From Streptomyces sp. A0642 (lineage in GTDB: Bacteria > Actinomycetota > Actinomycetes > Streptomycetales > Streptomycetaceae), in the NCBI RefSeq assembly GCF_004795105.1, contig NZ_SSBL01000003.1:434001-498000 (forward strand): a stretch of 64,000 nt of DNA. The letters are read 5' to 3'. Positions 15,515 through 25,276 of the stretch are shown here, in pieces. Position numbers and translations under genes: made by a program. Under the pieces are notes generated by a model that made no database searches, had not been told where the DNA came from, and was given only the letters and a program-made list of their open reading frames with translations. How positions within the stretch are numbered: the first letter of the stretch is position 1; the number at the start of each line of letters is the position of its first letter.

Positions 15515-17755
15515 TCAGCCGCGCTCGGCCCCGGCCTCGGCCCGCTCGGCGACAGGCACGGCCAGGGGACGGGCGAGGCCCACCACGCCTTCGTCGAGAC
15601 GCTGCAGGTGACGCAGCACGCGGACCGTCACCGTGCCGGAGGGCTGCGTACCGGAACCGTCGTCCCGGAGCGTCGAGGCGATGGTGGCACCCGACTCGAC
15701 CTCGCCCGCGGCCCCTTCATCCTCGACATACGCCGCGAGGACCCCGATGTTGTGGGCGATCCGCTGTCCGGCGCCGTGCAGGCGGGGGTCGGCCGCGATG
15801 GTCTTGCTCTGCGGGACCAGCTCGGCGGTCGCCGCGAGTGAGCGGGCGTGGTAGGCGCAGGTCTCCAACAGCGCCACCAGGTAGCGGACGGTCCGACGCC
15901 GGCCGCGCAGGGGAGTGACCGGAAGGGTCAGCGGGCCGGTGGAGTCCCGCAGTTCGTCCAGGGCCGTGTCGAGACTGCGGGCCTTGCTGAGCAGGTCGGA
16001 GGCGGGCCCGCCGCTGAGCTGCTCCACCGCTGCCGACACGACGTCCCCCAGCCGTTCGAGGACCGTTCCCAGCAGTTCGTCGGTACGGCGGTCGGTGCGC
16101 ACCGGCAGCACCAGGACGGCGGCGACGACCCCGCATGCGGCGCCGATCGCGGTCTCCTCGATCCGCAGCACCAGCACGTCGAAGCTGTAGGAGTTCAGCA
16201 GCGTGTACAGCAGGCCCAGCATGGCCGTGACGAAAAAGGACATGACCGCGTACGACAGCGGTGCCGTGAAGAACATCGCGAAGATGAAGACGAGGACCAG
16301 CGCGAACGAGAGCCAGGTGTGGCCGCCGACCAGTCCCGCCAGTGCGACGCCGGCGATGGCGCCCAGGAAGGTGCCCAGGAGCCGCCGGTACCCCTTGACC
16401 AGGATCTCGCCGGTGGAAGCCGTGTTCAGGAAGACCACCCAGCAGGTGAGGACGGCCCAGTACCAGCGCTGGGTGGACAGCAGCTCCCCGCCGATCATGG
16501 CCAGGACGGAGCCGACGGACACCTGGAAGGCCGCCCTCGTGGTGGGACGCCGCAGTCCGCCGGGGTCCTTTGCGGCCTCCGGCTTCCCGGCCGAGGCGAG
16601 CGCGATGTCCTCGGCGTCGAACTCCTCGCGGGAACGCGTGGTCGCCGGGGAGTCGTCGGACTCGTCCTGAGGGCCGTCCAGCGCGAGGCGCAGGCCCAGG
16701 ACGGACCGGGCGGCCTCGCCGATGCCGCGAAAGGCGTCCTGGATGCCCGCGGGGGCGGACGGAAGCTTCTCCTCGTCACGGTAGCCGAGCAGCCGGTTGC
16801 GTAGGTGGGCCACCGCGGTTCCCCCGTCGCGCGCCGCGGGCCGGCTGACCAGGAGGTGCAGAGCCTTGAGGTCCCGGCGCAGGGCGATGGTCGCGTCGTC
16901 CTCGGCCGCGGGCCTCCAGTCATCGGTGAGTCGCACGGGGGCGTGCGGCAGATGAAGGGTGAGGGTGTCCGCGCTCTCGACACTGCGGGCGTTCAGCAGC
17001 AGCATTCCCAGCCGTTCCGTGGCGATCTCCGCGTCGGCGACCCGGCGTTGCAGCAGGGCCGCCTCGTCCGCGTCCCGCGTGCCCTCCTCAAGACGGCCCT
17101 GGATCATCAGCGCGGCCTCGTGCAGTCGCGCCGTACGGCGCCGCATGTCGTCGAGCACCTTCTCCAGTTGCTCGGGGCCCGCGTCGAGCAACTCGATCTG
17201 CATGGCGACGAGCTGCGCCAGCCGGGTCCGGAAGGCATCACGCAGGCGCGTCAGGACGCGTGAGGGCGTCTCCGGGACGAGGCCGAAGCGCACCGCCGCG
17301 CTGCAGCCGAACCCGACGGCCACCGACAGCCAGAGTGCGGGCAGGGCGGACGTCGAGGCGCCGACGAAAAGGGCGAGGAAGTAGATCTGGAAGCCGATGA
17401 GGCCGAGTGCCTTACCTCGGTCGCCGAAGCGCCGGCAGTAGACGGCACCGAAGATGAGGACGACGAAGAACAGGTCGCCGGCCACGACCTGCGAGGCCAG
17501 CAGCGGGCCCAGCGACATCGCGACGAGTGCGACCGGCAGACCGAGTGCGAGGGTGACCGCCTGGTCGCGTACGCCCTTGTCCTTGATCGCGAAAGTGGAG
17601 GTCATCGCTGTCATCGCACCGGCCACCATGTAGGTGACCCCCGTGTCGAGCAGCGCGAGGACGACCAGAGTCAGGGCGATCGCCGAGACGGTTCGCAGCC
17701 CTGCCGTGAGCCGGAGCAGCCCCGGATCCGATGCCGCGAACCGATCCCACACCAT
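15515..17755 (-). CDS. FUSC family membrane protein
   Basis: 746 residues from the ATG of MVWDRFAASDPGLLRL; a longer frame to 17833 is Arg-rich and unlikely. Two hydrophobic blocks of about six segments each (roughly 15-160 and 400-550) are separated by a long soluble helical region, and a second soluble region ends the protein. This is the layout of the fusaric acid resistance / aromatic acid exporter family (FUSC), which pumps aromatic acids or related compounds. RTVSAIALTLVVLALLDTGVTYMVAG and STQRWYWAVLTCWVVFLNTASTGE match the two halves. The natural substrate is unknown. Confidence 0.82.
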   Translation of the reverse strand: MVWDRFAASDPGLLRLTAGLRTVSAIALTLVVLALLDTGVTYMVAGAMTAMTSTFAIKDKGVRDQAVTLALGLPVALVAMSLGPLLASQVVAGDLFFVVLIFGAVYCRRFGDRGKALGLIGFQIYFLALFVGASTSALPALWLSVAVGFGCSAAVRFGLVPETPSRVLTRLRDAFRTRLAQLVAMQIELLDAGPEQLEKVLDDMRRRTARLHEAALMIQGRLEEGTRDADEAALLQRRVADAEIATERLGMLLLNARSVESADTLTLHLPHAPVRLTDDWRPAAEDDATIALRRDLKALHLLVSRPAARDGGTAVAHLRNRLLGYRDEEKLPSAPAGIQDAFRGIGEAARSVLGLRLALDGPQDESDDSPATTRSREEFDAEDIALASAGKPEAAKDPGGLRRPTTRAAFQVSVGSVLAMIGGELLSTQRWYWAVLTCWVVFLNTASTGEILVKGYRRLLGTFLGAIAGVALAGLVGGHTWLSFALVLVFIFAMFFTAPLSYAVMSFFVTAMLGLLYTLLNSYSFDVLVLRIEETAIGAACGVVAAVLVLPVRTDRRTDELLGTVLERLGDVVSAAVEQLSGGPASDLLSKARSLDTALDELRDSTGPLTLPVTPLRGRRRTVRYLVALLETCAYHARSLAATAELVPQSKTIAADPRLHGAGQRIAHNIGVLAAYVEDEGAAGEVESGATIASTLRDDGSGTQPSGTVTVRVLRHLQRLDEGVVGLARPLAVPVAERAEAGAERG

Positions 17756-18130
17756 GGCCCCGCCCCGCCGCCGCACTGCCCTCACCCTGCACTTTCGCCC
17801 GCTGACCGCCGTGATTCGCCTGCCGTTCAGCATCGCACGGCAACGGACCGGCGGATGATCACGGGTCGGTGTCCGGAAGGCGGGCCGGCCGGCGTCGGCC
17901 GCTGGCCGACGTCAGCATCGGCCCGCTCGCCGACGCGACCGTCGCACGCGGCAGCGCGCCGCACGGTCCGGGGGGGCGGAGCGTGCGGCGCGCAGGCGTG
18001 TGAGGACCACCCTTCGGGACCGGTCGGCCAGGCGCACCGGTGGCACGGGACACCTACGCCTCGGCAAGGACGGGTTTGTTCGCAGTCCTGCCGAGGAAGC
18101 ACGCGTGCGAGTGCGGGCGGCAGCGGTCCG
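17756..18130. other. Intergenic region, nothing recognised
   Basis: About 375 bases upstream of the FUSC gene and downstream of the DUF5133-like gene. High GC, no repeat or clear coding sequence seen. Confidence 0.5.
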
Positions 18131-18358
18131 TCAGGCAGTGAGGAGGGAGTCGTCCTGAGGGCGCGCGCCGGGCAGTTGGTGGCGCGCCGCGATGAGGGCG
18201 GCGTCTATGTCGCGGGTGCCGGTGGAAACGCACAGCGTGTAGGCGATGTCGTCCATCCGCTGCCGGACTTCGGCGTCGCCTTTTTCAGCGTGCAGAATGC
18301 TCAGGGTGTCGTACTGCTCGATGAGATTCCGCAGGACCGCGGGGTGTGCCATGAGCAC
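18131..18358 (-). CDS. DUF5133-like small protein
   Basis: 75 residues from a GTG seven bases after GGAG; the frame upstream (to 18382) lacks a site. The sequence MLMAHPAVLRNLIEQYDTLSILHAEKG, then RQRMDDIAYTLCVSTGTRDIDAALIAARHQL is typical of the short Streptomyces DUF5133 proteins, all helix with no signal peptide. The biochemical function of this family is not known to me. It stands alone. Confidence 0.75.
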   Translation of the reverse strand: MLMAHPAVLRNLIEQYDTLSILHAEKGDAEVRQRMDDIAYTLCVSTGTRDIDAALIAARHQLPGARPQDDSLLTA

Positions 18359-18624
18359 CGGGCGTCTCCTTGTCGTCGTCACACACGTGGGTCATTCAGC
18401 GCCTCGCCTACCCCGGCCCCGGGGCGGTACACCACCCTCGGTGCTGATCTCCGGCCGATCCGCGCCGACGTGACCGGGACGCGACGCCGCACCGCGCTCC
18501 GCCGGGGCTCATGCGACCGACGGGACCGGGCCGCCGCCGACGCGGGGCTCGATCGTGCAGGCGCCCTCCTCACGCCAGAGGAATTCGGTTGCGCCGGAAT
18601 CGGCGAGCCCCATGAGGTAGCCCC

Positions 18625-19866
18625 ATGGGCGATGCCACGGAACAGACGCGAGGGGCCGGGCCGGGACGAGACCGCGTGGTCACGGCACAACCGGCAGCAT
18701 GGCGCCGGTCGGCGGTGCTCGCAGCCCTGATGCTGGCCGCCTTCACCTTCAACACCGCGGAGAACCTGCCGATCGGCCTTCTCGGACCCCTCTCCGAAAG
18801 CCTGCGGGTGTCAGTGTCAGCGGTCGGTCTGTTGGTCACCGGCTATGGCGTGACGGTGGCCGTCGCGTCCTTGCCTCTCGCCCACGTCATGCGCGCCGTG
18901 CCACGACGGCATGCGCTCACGGGACTGCTGGCCGCGCTGGTGCTGTCCAGTCTGGTTGCGGCGTCGGCGACGTCGTACTGGCTGCTCCTCGGGGCACGCC
19001 TGCTGACAGCGCTCGCCCAGGCGCTGTTCTGGGCTGTGATGGGGCCGGTCGCGGTGGGCCTGTTCGGCCCCGAGGTCCGTGGGCGTGTGGTCGGGGCCCT
19101 TTCGTTCGCCGGTTCGCTCGCCCTCGTGCTCGGCGTTCCCCTCGGGACGTGGCTGGGCCGGCGGAACGGCTGGCCGGTGCCTGTCGCCATGCTGGCGGCT
19201 CTGGCGCTCGTCTCTCTGGTGACGATCACCACCTTGCTGCCGACTACGCGTCCGGAGGAGGAGCCGGCCGCCTACGGAATCGATCCCGACGCCCGCCGGT
19301 TCAGGATCGTGCTGGCGGCCGGGACCCTTTCCGCCACCGGGGCGTTCACGGGATACACGTACATCGTGAAGTTCCTGGAAGACGTGAGCGGGTTCTCCCC
19401 GAGCGCGGTCACTGCCCTGCTCGTGGCCTTCGGCGTGGCGTGTCTGGCCGGGGTCAGCATCACAGGCGCCTTGCTGGACCGCTTTCCCCGGGCCGCCCTG
19501 ACCACCGCCCTCGCCACGCAGGCCGTGGGCATGCTCGGCCTGTACACGGTCGGCACCGATCCGGTGGCGGCGGTGGTGTTCCTGTCGCTGATGGGCGGTG
19601 CCCTCGGACCGGTGTTCATGACTGCCCAGAACGCGATGCTGCATTGCGCACCGGGCCGCACGGACATGGCCCTCGCGGCCAACTCCGGCTCCTACAACGC
19701 CGGAATCGCGATGGGTGCCGCGCTCGGAGGACTCGTCCTGCCGCTCGCCGGCGTACGCGGCACATTCCTCGCCGGCGGGCTGCTGACCGTCGGGGCGTGC
19801 GCGGTGATACTTGGCGGACGACTGGGTGCCCCGGCAGGTCGAAAGCGGGAGCAGGAGAGGGAGTAG
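18625..19866 (+). CDS. MFS transporter (AraJ/DHA1-like)
   Basis: 413 residues and about twelve membrane segments. AAFTFNTAENLPIGLLGPLSESLRVSVSAVGLLVTGYGVTVAVASLPLAHVMRAVPRRH carries the typical DHA1 first-helix motif and the loop before helix 3; GGALGPVFMTAQNAML and the NSGSYNAGIAMGAALGGLVLP segment match the sugar/drug exporter branch with AraJ. Probably a proton-driven exporter; substrate unknown. GAGG precedes the ATG. The next gene is convergent. Confidence 0.82.
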   Translation: MGDATEQTRGAGPGRDRVVTAQPAAWRRSAVLAALMLAAFTFNTAENLPIGLLGPLSESLRVSVSAVGLLVTGYGVTVAVASLPLAHVMRAVPRRHALTGLLAALVLSSLVAASATSYWLLLGARLLTALAQALFWAVMGPVAVGLFGPEVRGRVVGALSFAGSLALVLGVPLGTWLGRRNGWPVPVAMLAALALVSLVTITTLLPTTRPEEEPAAYGIDPDARRFRIVLAAGTLSATGAFTGYTYIVKFLEDVSGFSPSAVTALLVAFGVACLAGVSITGALLDRFPRAALTTALATQAVGMLGLYTVGTDPVAAVVFLSLMGGALGPVFMTAQNAMLHCAPGRTDMALAANSGSYNAGIAMGAALGGLVLPLAGVRGTFLAGGLLTVGACAVILGGRLGAPAGRKREQERE

Positions 19867-20127
19867 CGCACCGTCGGAGTGACTCCCTCCCGCCAGTGGT
19901 CCGGGGCGGACGTACGGGATGCCGCCCTGAACCCGAACCCGCCGCCGAAGGCCCGCCCCGCCGACATCCGGGGTGTACGGGGTAGTGACGGATCCGCCGA
20001 AGCGGAGGAGGAGCAGCGCCTTGGCGGGGGCGGTGGGGGCGTCCGCGGGGCGGCCCACAGGGCGCGGACCCGGCCCGCCTCGCTGCTTGGCTCTGGTGGG
20101 GCCGACTGTCCGGCCGGCCCCCCGGAG

Positions 20128-21531
20128 TCAGAGGTTGATCATGTGGCCGGTGAGGCCGTGGAACGCTTCCTGGAGTGCCTCGCCGAGGGTGGGGTGCGTA
20201 TGGACGTTGCGGGCGAGTTCGGCGGCGGTCAGATCCCACTTCTGCGCGAGGGTGAGCTCGGGGAGGAGTTCGGCGACGTCGGCGCCGATCATGTGTCCGC
20301 CGAGGAGCTCGCCGTGCTTCGCGTCGGCGACGAGCTTGACGAAGCCGCCCGGTTCGCCGAGGCCGTGGGCCTTGCCGTTGGCGGTGAAGGGGAACTTGGC
20401 GACCAGTACGTCGTGGCCTTCGTCGCGGGCCTGCTGCTCGGTCAGCCCGAACGAGGCGACCTGCGGCTGGCTGAACGTCGCGCGGGGCATCATCCGGTAG
20501 TCGCCCAGCGGCATCGTCTCGGCCCCGGCGAGGGTCTCGGCGGCGACGACGCCCTGCGCCTCGGCGACATGGGCGAGTTGGAGCTTGGCGGTGACGTCGC
20601 CGATCGCGTACAGGTGCGGTACCGAGGTCCGCATGTGCTCGTCGATCGCGACGGCGCCCCGGTCGGTGAGGGCGACGCCCGTGTTCTCCAGGCCGTATCC
20701 GGTGGTGCGCGGGGCGAAACCGACCGACATGAGGACCTTGTCGGTACGGATCTCCGACCGCTTGCCGTCGGCCGTGGTGTACGTGACCGTGACGGAGGAT
20801 CCCTCGTCCTTGACGGCCTCGACCTTGGCGGAGGTCAGGAGGGTGACGCCGAGCTTCTTGTACTGGCGCGTGATCTCCTTCGACACCTCGGCGTCCTCGT
20901 TGGGCAGGGCCCGGTCGAGGAATTCGAGGATCGTGACCTCGACACCGTAGTTGCGCAGTACGTAGGCGAACTCCATGCCGATCGCTCCGGCGCCGACGAT
21001 GACGATGGAGGCGGGCAGCTCACGCTGAAGGATCTGCGTCTCGTAGGTGACGACGTTCTCGCTGAGCTCGACGCCCGGCAGCAGCTTCACGGTGGAGCCG
21101 GTGGCGATGACGGCGTCGTCGAAGGTGACGGTCTGCCTCCCGCCGGCGGTGAGGGCGACGTCGATGGTGCGGGCGTCGGTGAAGGTGCCGTGGCCGTCGA
21201 TCTCGGTGATGCCGTTCTTCTTCATGAGGAAGTGCACGCCTTTGACCCGGCCGTCGGCCACCTGCCGGCTGCGGTCGTAGGCCGCGCCGTAGTCGAAGCT
21301 GACGTCGCCCGAGATGCCGAACTGCGCGGCCTGGTGGTGGAAGGTGTGGGCGAGTTCGGCGTTGCGCAACAGTGCCTTGGAGGGAATGCAGCCGACGTTC
21401 AGGCAGATGCCTCCCCAGTACTGCTTTTCGATGACGGCGACACTCTTGCCCAGCTGGGCGGCGCGGATCGCGGCGACGTAGCCGCCGGGCCCGGCGCCGA
21501 GGACGACGACGTCGAAGTGCGTGCTGCTCAT
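20128..21531 (-). CDS. lpdA: Dihydrolipoyl dehydrogenase
   Basis: 467 residues, the usual E3 length. FAD-binding [10 protein letters not shown] at residue 13, the redox disulfide [13 protein letters not shown] near residue 42, NAD-binding [14 protein letters not shown], the second FAD aspartate in [15 protein letters not shown], and the catalytic [10 protein letters not shown] at the C-terminus are all present. It reoxidises lipoyl groups of 2-oxo acid dehydrogenases or the glycine cleavage system, passing electrons to NAD. AAGGAG sits seven bases before the ATG. It is monocistronic here, without E1 or E2 genes nearby. Confidence 0.95.
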   Translation of the reverse strand: MSSTHFDVVVLGAGPGGYVAAIRAAQLGKSVAVIEKQYWGGICLNVGCIPSKALLRNAELAHTFHHQAAQFGISGDVSFDYGAAYDRSRQVADGRVKGVHFLMKKNGITEIDGHGTFTDARTIDVALTAGGRQTVTFDDAVIATGSTVKLLPGVELSENVVTYETQILQRELPASIVIVGAGAIGMEFAYVLRNYGVEVTILEFLDRALPNEDAEVSKEITRQYKKLGVTLLTSAKVEAVKDEGSSVTVTYTTADGKRSEIRTDKVLMSVGFAPRTTGYGLENTGVALTDRGAVAIDEHMRTSVPHLYAIGDVTAKLQLAHVAEAQGVVAAETLAGAETMPLGDYRMMPRATFSQPQVASFGLTEQQARDEGHDVLVAKFPFTANGKAHGLGEPGGFVKLVADAKHGELLGGHMIGADVAELLPELTLAQKWDLTAAELARNVHTHPTLGEALQEAFHGLTGHMINL

Positions 21532-21723
21532 GGACGTTCTCCTTCTTGTTGCCCCGGGTCATCGTCCTGCCGGCGGCAGGCAGTCACATCGCGGGACGAC
21601 GAGCCGCCCACTGTCCCGGTCTGGTGGAGGGGCGGCTCGTGCACGCTGGGGTCAGGCGTGGACCAGGGGCGGGCAGTGGGTTGTCCCGCCTCGCCGCCGC
21701 CGTACAGGGTAGCCGGGAGGTGA

Positions 21724-22281
21724 TCAGTCTCCTTCCGTCAAAGCCGCGTGCGCGGCCTCGAGAATCTCCTCGGAGAGGGGGGAGCCGTTGGTGGCGCGGG
21801 AGAGGACCAGCGCGCCGAACAGGGTGCAGAGGCGGACGAGGCCGTCCTCGTCGTCGGTGGCGAGGAAGCCGGCGAAGCCGGCCACCCCTTCGGCATAGAC
21901 ACGACGGGCCTCCGGCCCGCCGCCTTCGCGCGCGATGTCGCCGGCGAGCGCGGCGACCGGGCAGCCCCCCGCCGCGTCGTCGCGGTGCTCGACGGAGAGG
22001 TACGTGTCGATCAGCGTCTGCTGGGCCGCCCCGCGCCGCCCGTCGTGCTCGAGCCCGGCGGTGTAGCGCTGCGAGAGCTGGGCGAAGGCGTGGGCGGTGG
22101 CCTCGTCGACGAGCGCCTCCTTGGAGGCGAACTGCTTGTAGAAGGCGCCGTGGGTGAGGCCGGCCGCTTTCATCAGGTCGGCGACGCTGACCTGTGTGCC
22201 CTGCTCCCGGAACAGCCGGGATGCGGTGTCCACCACCCGCATGCGATTTTCCTGCGCCTGTGCCTGCGATACGCGGCCCAT
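21724..22281 (-). CDS. TetR family transcriptional regulator
   Basis: 185 residues. The N-terminal helix-turn-helix reads RMRVVDTASRLFREQGTQVSVADLMKAAGLTHGAFYKQFASKEALVDEAT, the canonical TetR pattern; the C-terminal ligand domain contains CPVAALAGDIAREG as in AcrR/NemR-like repressors of oxidoreductase genes. It is transcribed away from an SDR oxidoreductase gene and the shared 113-base region carries inverted repeats, so it most likely represses itself and the SDR gene until an electrophile or other small ligand binds. GGGAGG precedes the ATG. Confidence 0.9.
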   Translation of the reverse strand: MGRVSQAQAQENRMRVVDTASRLFREQGTQVSVADLMKAAGLTHGAFYKQFASKEALVDEATAHAFAQLSQRYTAGLEHDGRRGAAQQTLIDTYLSVEHRDDAAGGCPVAALAGDIAREGGGPEARRVYAEGVAGFAGFLATDDEDGLVRLCTLFGALVLSRATNGSPLSEEILEAAHAALTEGD

Positions 22282-22297
22282 GACCGCCTCCCATTTG

Positions 22298-22352
22298 GAT
22301 GTCGACTGGCATCTATCATAGGCCTGTGTTTAGATTGGATGCATAATCTAAA
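22298..22352. promoter_or_regulatory. Operator-like repeats between the TetR and SDR genes
   Basis: TTTAGATT at 22329-22336 pairs perfectly with AATCTAAA at 22345-22352 around an 8-base spacer. A second imperfect dyad, GATGTC...TGGCATC, lies at 22298-22313, facing the TetR gene. Both are AT-rich islands in a GC-rich background and are placed where a divergent repressor would bind; the first contains CATAAT, a possible -10 hexamer for the SDR gene. Confidence 0.6.
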
Positions 22353-22394
22353 TCGTGCGGGTGGCCCGAGGCGCCTGCTGGACCAGGAGCGGAC

Positions 22395-23087
22395 ATGGAA
22401 CTCGACAATGCGGTAGCGGTCGTCACCGGCGCCAACCGGGGGCTTGGCCGGCACCTGGCCGCCCAGCTCATCGAGCGCGGCGCGAAGGTGTACGGCGCGG
22501 CCCGGCGCCCCGAGACGGTCGACGTGCCGGGCGTCATCCCGCTGAGGCTGGACGTCACCGACGAGGCGTCGGTCAAGGAGGCCGCACGCGTGGCGTCCGA
22601 CGCGACCCTGCTGATCAACAACGCGGGCGTCTCCACCGGCGCGACCCTGATCGGAGGCGACACGGTCGAGGTCCGCCGGGAGATGGAGACGAACTTCTTC
22701 GGCCCGCTCGCCGCGACCCGCGCATTCGCCCCCGTCATCGAGGGCAACGGCGGCGGCGCCGTACTCAACGTCCTGTCCGCCCTGTCCTGGTTCCACCCGG
22801 CCGGTCTCGGCTCCTACGCCGCGTCCAAGGCCGCAGCGTGGGCGCTGACCGACGCGACCCGTGAGGAGCTGGCACCGCGCGGCATCACCGTCTCGGCGCT
22901 GCACGTCGGCTACATGGACACCGACATGGCCGCGGCCGTGCCCGCCGATCAGAAGGTCGCCGCCGCCGAGGTCGCGGCCCAGGCCCTGTCCGGCATCGAG
23001 ACCGGCCTGCCCGAGATCCTCGCGGACGAGACCAGCCGGTACGTCAAGCAGAGCCTGTCCGCGGCACCCCAGCCGAACGCGGGCTGA
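22395..23087 (+). CDS. SDR family NAD(P)-dependent oxidoreductase
   Basis: 230 residues with the classical short-chain dehydrogenase layout: cofactor loop TGANRGLGRHL at residue 10, RLDV acidic pocket strand, NNAGVS near 75, catalytic serine in LSALSWF and the YAASK motif near 142. Arginine pairs after the first strand (AARRPE) suggest NADP. AGGAG precedes the ATG. It is divergent from the TetR regulator, which probably controls it. Substrate unknown; a detoxifying reduction of a carbonyl compound is a reasonable guess from the context. Confidence 0.9.
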   Translation: MELDNAVAVVTGANRGLGRHLAAQLIERGAKVYGAARRPETVDVPGVIPLRLDVTDEASVKEAARVASDATLLINNAGVSTGATLIGGDTVEVRREMETNFFGPLAATRAFAPVIEGNGGGAVLNVLSALSWFHPAGLGSYAASKAAAWALTDATREELAPRGITVSALHVGYMDTDMAAAVPADQKVAAAEVAAQALSGIETGLPEILADETSRYVKQSLSAAPQPNAG

Positions 23088-23226
23088 CGCTCACCCCTCC
23101 ACCCCGGCGCGGCCGCCTCCCCGCCCCTCGCGCACGGACCTCCCGTGTGTGGCACGGCCTTCGGACACCGGACCCGACCGCGTGTCTCCGAGTACGCGCT
23201 CGGCATCGCGAACTCCCGCCCAGCGG

Positions 23227-23469
23227 GTGTTCCGGGTGCGCGAGCGCGCCACCCGTTCCGTGGCGGCCGCGAGCGCCCCCATCATCGGCCCGCGACCTCT
23301 CCCGGCTCCGCAGTCACCTCGGCGCCTTCGATGTCCAGCTGACCGACGAGCAGGACACCCGTCCGATGCCGGAGCAGTGTCGCTCGGCGTGCCGTACGAG
23401 GGGAGCGCCGCCTCCCCGGACCGGCTCCAGGGAGGCGGCGTCGATCGCGGCACCGGCCCCGTGACCTGA
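23227..23469 (+). pseudogene. Decayed aldo/keto reductase, C-terminal fragment
   Basis: Piecing frames together gives ASAPIIGPR, then in another frame DLSRLRSHLGAFDVQLTDEQ, then again AVSLGVPYEGSAASPDRLQGGG and a stop at 23469. These are the last segments of an aldo/keto reductase: the IIGxR cofactor arginine motif, the helix ending in LTDEQ and the tail loop. At least two frameshifts separate them and the N-terminal barrel is missing. It lies right after the SDR gene and may once have been part of the same oxidoreductase unit. Confidence 0.6.
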
Positions 23470-23595
23470 GGGGGGAACGCGGGAGCGCGCGGTGCGCCCG
23501 CGCCGCAGCCCGGAAACAACACAACTGTCTCGTACGGGAGAAGCCCGGCGCGAGTGGAACCCCGCCTTCTCACGGACGGGAACAGAACGGAGACG

Positions 23596-24439
23596 ATGAG
23601 GAAGGCCTTCATGGTCGAGAAGTACGGCGGCCGGGCCGGGATGCGCGCCGCCGAGGTACCCGAACCGGAGGTGGGTGCCGACGACGTCCTGGTCAGGATC
23701 CACGCGGCCGGCGTCAACCCGCTGGACCTCAAGGTGCGCAAGGGCGACTTCAAGGCGTTCATGCCGTACCGCCTTCCGCTCGTGCTGGGCAACGACCTCG
23801 CCGGGACGGTCGTCCGGGCCGGCCCGTCCGTCACCCGCTTCGCGGTGGGCGACGAGGTCTACGCCCGCCCGGACAAGGACCGCATCGGGACGTTCGCCGA
23901 ACGCATCGCCGTCCACCAGGACGACCTGGCGCCCAAGCCGGCCACCCTCACCATGGCCGAGACCGCCTCCCTAGCTCTGGTCGCCCTGACCGCATGGCAG
24001 GCCCTGGTCGAGCGGGCGCGGATGCGGCCGGGCCAGAAGGTCCTCATCCACGCGGGCGCCGGCGGCCTGGGCTCCATCGCCGTCCAGCCGGCCAAAGCGC
24101 TGGGCGCGCACGTGGCCACCACCGTGAGCACCGCCAAGGTCGGCCTGGCCGGCGACCTCGGTGCCGACGTCGTCGTCGACTGCCGCACCCAGGACTTCGA
24201 AGAGGTCCTCGGGGGTACGACGTCGTCCTCGACAGCCTCGGCGGCGAGAACCCCGCCAGGTCCCTGCGCGTGCTCAAGCCCGGCGGCCTGGCCATCAGCG
24301 TGGCGGGACCGCACCCGACTTCGCCCGGCCGGGCAGGGGTGGGGCGCGTGACCGGCGCACGGGGGCGCGGCGGATTTTGTTCGTGCCGGAGAGTCTGCGG
24401 GCGCACGCCGACGGTTATCCGGATTCGTTCGGGTCGTAA
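23596..24439 (+). pseudogene. NADP-dependent alcohol dehydrogenase-like gene, frameshifted
   Basis: The ATG at 23596 starts MRKAFMVEKYGGRAGM and proceeds normally through GNDLAGTVVRAG, GTFAERIAVHQDDLA, and the cofactor loop AGAGGLGSIAVQPAK up to EEVLGG near 24210. There the frame breaks; the +1 frame continues YDVVLDSLGGENPARSLRVLKPGGLAISVAGP, and a third frame may hold the decayed C-terminus (RRILFVPESLRAHADGYP) to 24439. The intact family (medium-chain quinone oxidoreductase-like) is about 330 residues. The gene is therefore inactive unless the base loss is a sequencing error. It marks the left border of the NRPS cluster. Confidence 0.75.
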
Positions 24440-24818
24440 TCAGTGATACGCGCACAATAGGGGCACCGGGTGGCTGGATGTTTCCCCTGAGGGCGCGTTG
24501 GCATATGTCGGGGGCGAGCCGGGGAGTGGTTGCCGGATTGCGGACTCGCAGGCAATGGGCTGGATTTCGCGTCTTCGGCCGTTGAGGGTCCTCTATTGTG
24601 ATTGCACGGGACGGGTCAATCCGGGCAAGTCTTGGTGGGCCCGTCGGCGCGGCCTCCCTGTATCCAGGTCCACCGTAATTCCGTCGTGCGTGGCCGTTAG
24701 TGCTCCGCAACGGGGGGTAGGCGGGGGCGTGGACGGAGGGAATTGATCTGCGCAAGCGTGTCCGAAAATCGCTGATGAACATGTCGTGGAAAGCGTGAGA
24801 ACGGGACAGGGGGCGGTC
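24440..24818. other. Region upstream of the NRPS cluster, probable promoter zone
   Basis: About 380 bases, noticeably less GC-rich than the surrounding genes (for example around 24560-24610 and 24750-24790), as promoter regions in this kind of genome often are. No pathway regulator gene lies here. I could not assign -35/-10 boxes with confidence. Confidence 0.4.
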
Positions 24819-25037
24819 GTGAGCAATCCTTTTGATGACGAGTCGGGGCGGTTCGTGACGCTGGTGAATGGTGAGGGTCAGTACTCGCTGTGGCCGGCGC
24901 ATCTCGACATCCCGGGCGGCTGGAGTGTGGGGGGACCGGAGGGATCGCGTCAGGAGTGTCTGGATGCGATCGAGGCCGCATGGACGGACATGCGACCCGC
25001 GAGTCTGGTGCGGGCGATGGAGGCCGGCACGGGATAG
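24819..25037 (+). CDS. MbtH-like protein
   Basis: 72 residues from a GTG following an AGGGGGCGG site; the longer frame from 24786 lacks one. MSNPFDDESGRFVTLVNGEGQYSLWPAHLDIPGGW, followed by the ECLDAIEAAWTDMRPASL helix, contains all hallmark residues of the MbtH family (N-x-E-x-Q-x-S-x-W-P, the later G-W, and the W of the last helix). These proteins bind NRPS adenylation domains and are often needed for their folding and activity. As the first gene of the cluster it probably serves the six A domains encoded downstream. Confidence 0.95.
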   Translation: MSNPFDDESGRFVTLVNGEGQYSLWPAHLDIPGGWSVGGPEGSRQECLDAIEAAWTDMRPASLVRAMEAGTG

Positions 25038-25110
25038 GGCCTCCGGGCCGCGAGAGAGCCCCGGGTCGTCGGGGGTGTCCGCTCGCCTCTGGGTGTCTGC
25101 GGGTTCTGAG

Positions 25111-25164
25111 ACTTCTGCCTGATCGAGTGTGCTCACATTCGGGCAAAATCGATCAGGTAGAAGT
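25111..25164. promoter_or_regulatory. Long inverted repeat between mbtH-like gene and NRPS
   Basis: ACTTCTGCCTGATCGA at 25111-25126 pairs with TCGATCAGGTAGAAGT at 25149-25164 with one mismatch in 16, around a 22-base loop. It begins 74 bases after the mbtH stop. It could be a partial terminator, an RNA structure separating mbtH from NRPS expression, or a protein binding site. It has no T-tract. Confidence 0.55.
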
Positions 25165-25230
25165 GGTCATCGATCATATCGTGTCCGCAAGATTTCATGC
25201 CGCTTTCATATGGCTGTCGTGAATCACCGG

Positions 25231-25259
25231 TTGACTTCCGCGTGATTCCTCTCTGATTC
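25231..25259 (+). promoter_or_regulatory. Weak candidate promoter before the first NRPS gene
   Basis: TTGACT at 25231-25236 is a good -35 hexamer. Seventeen bases later, TGATTC at 25254-25259 is only a weak -10 match. The stretch is one of the most AT-rich in the cluster. An internal promoter here would let the NRPS genes be expressed apart from the mbtH-like gene. Confidence 0.3.
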
Positions 25260-25276
25260 ATGAAGGCCGCGAAGTG

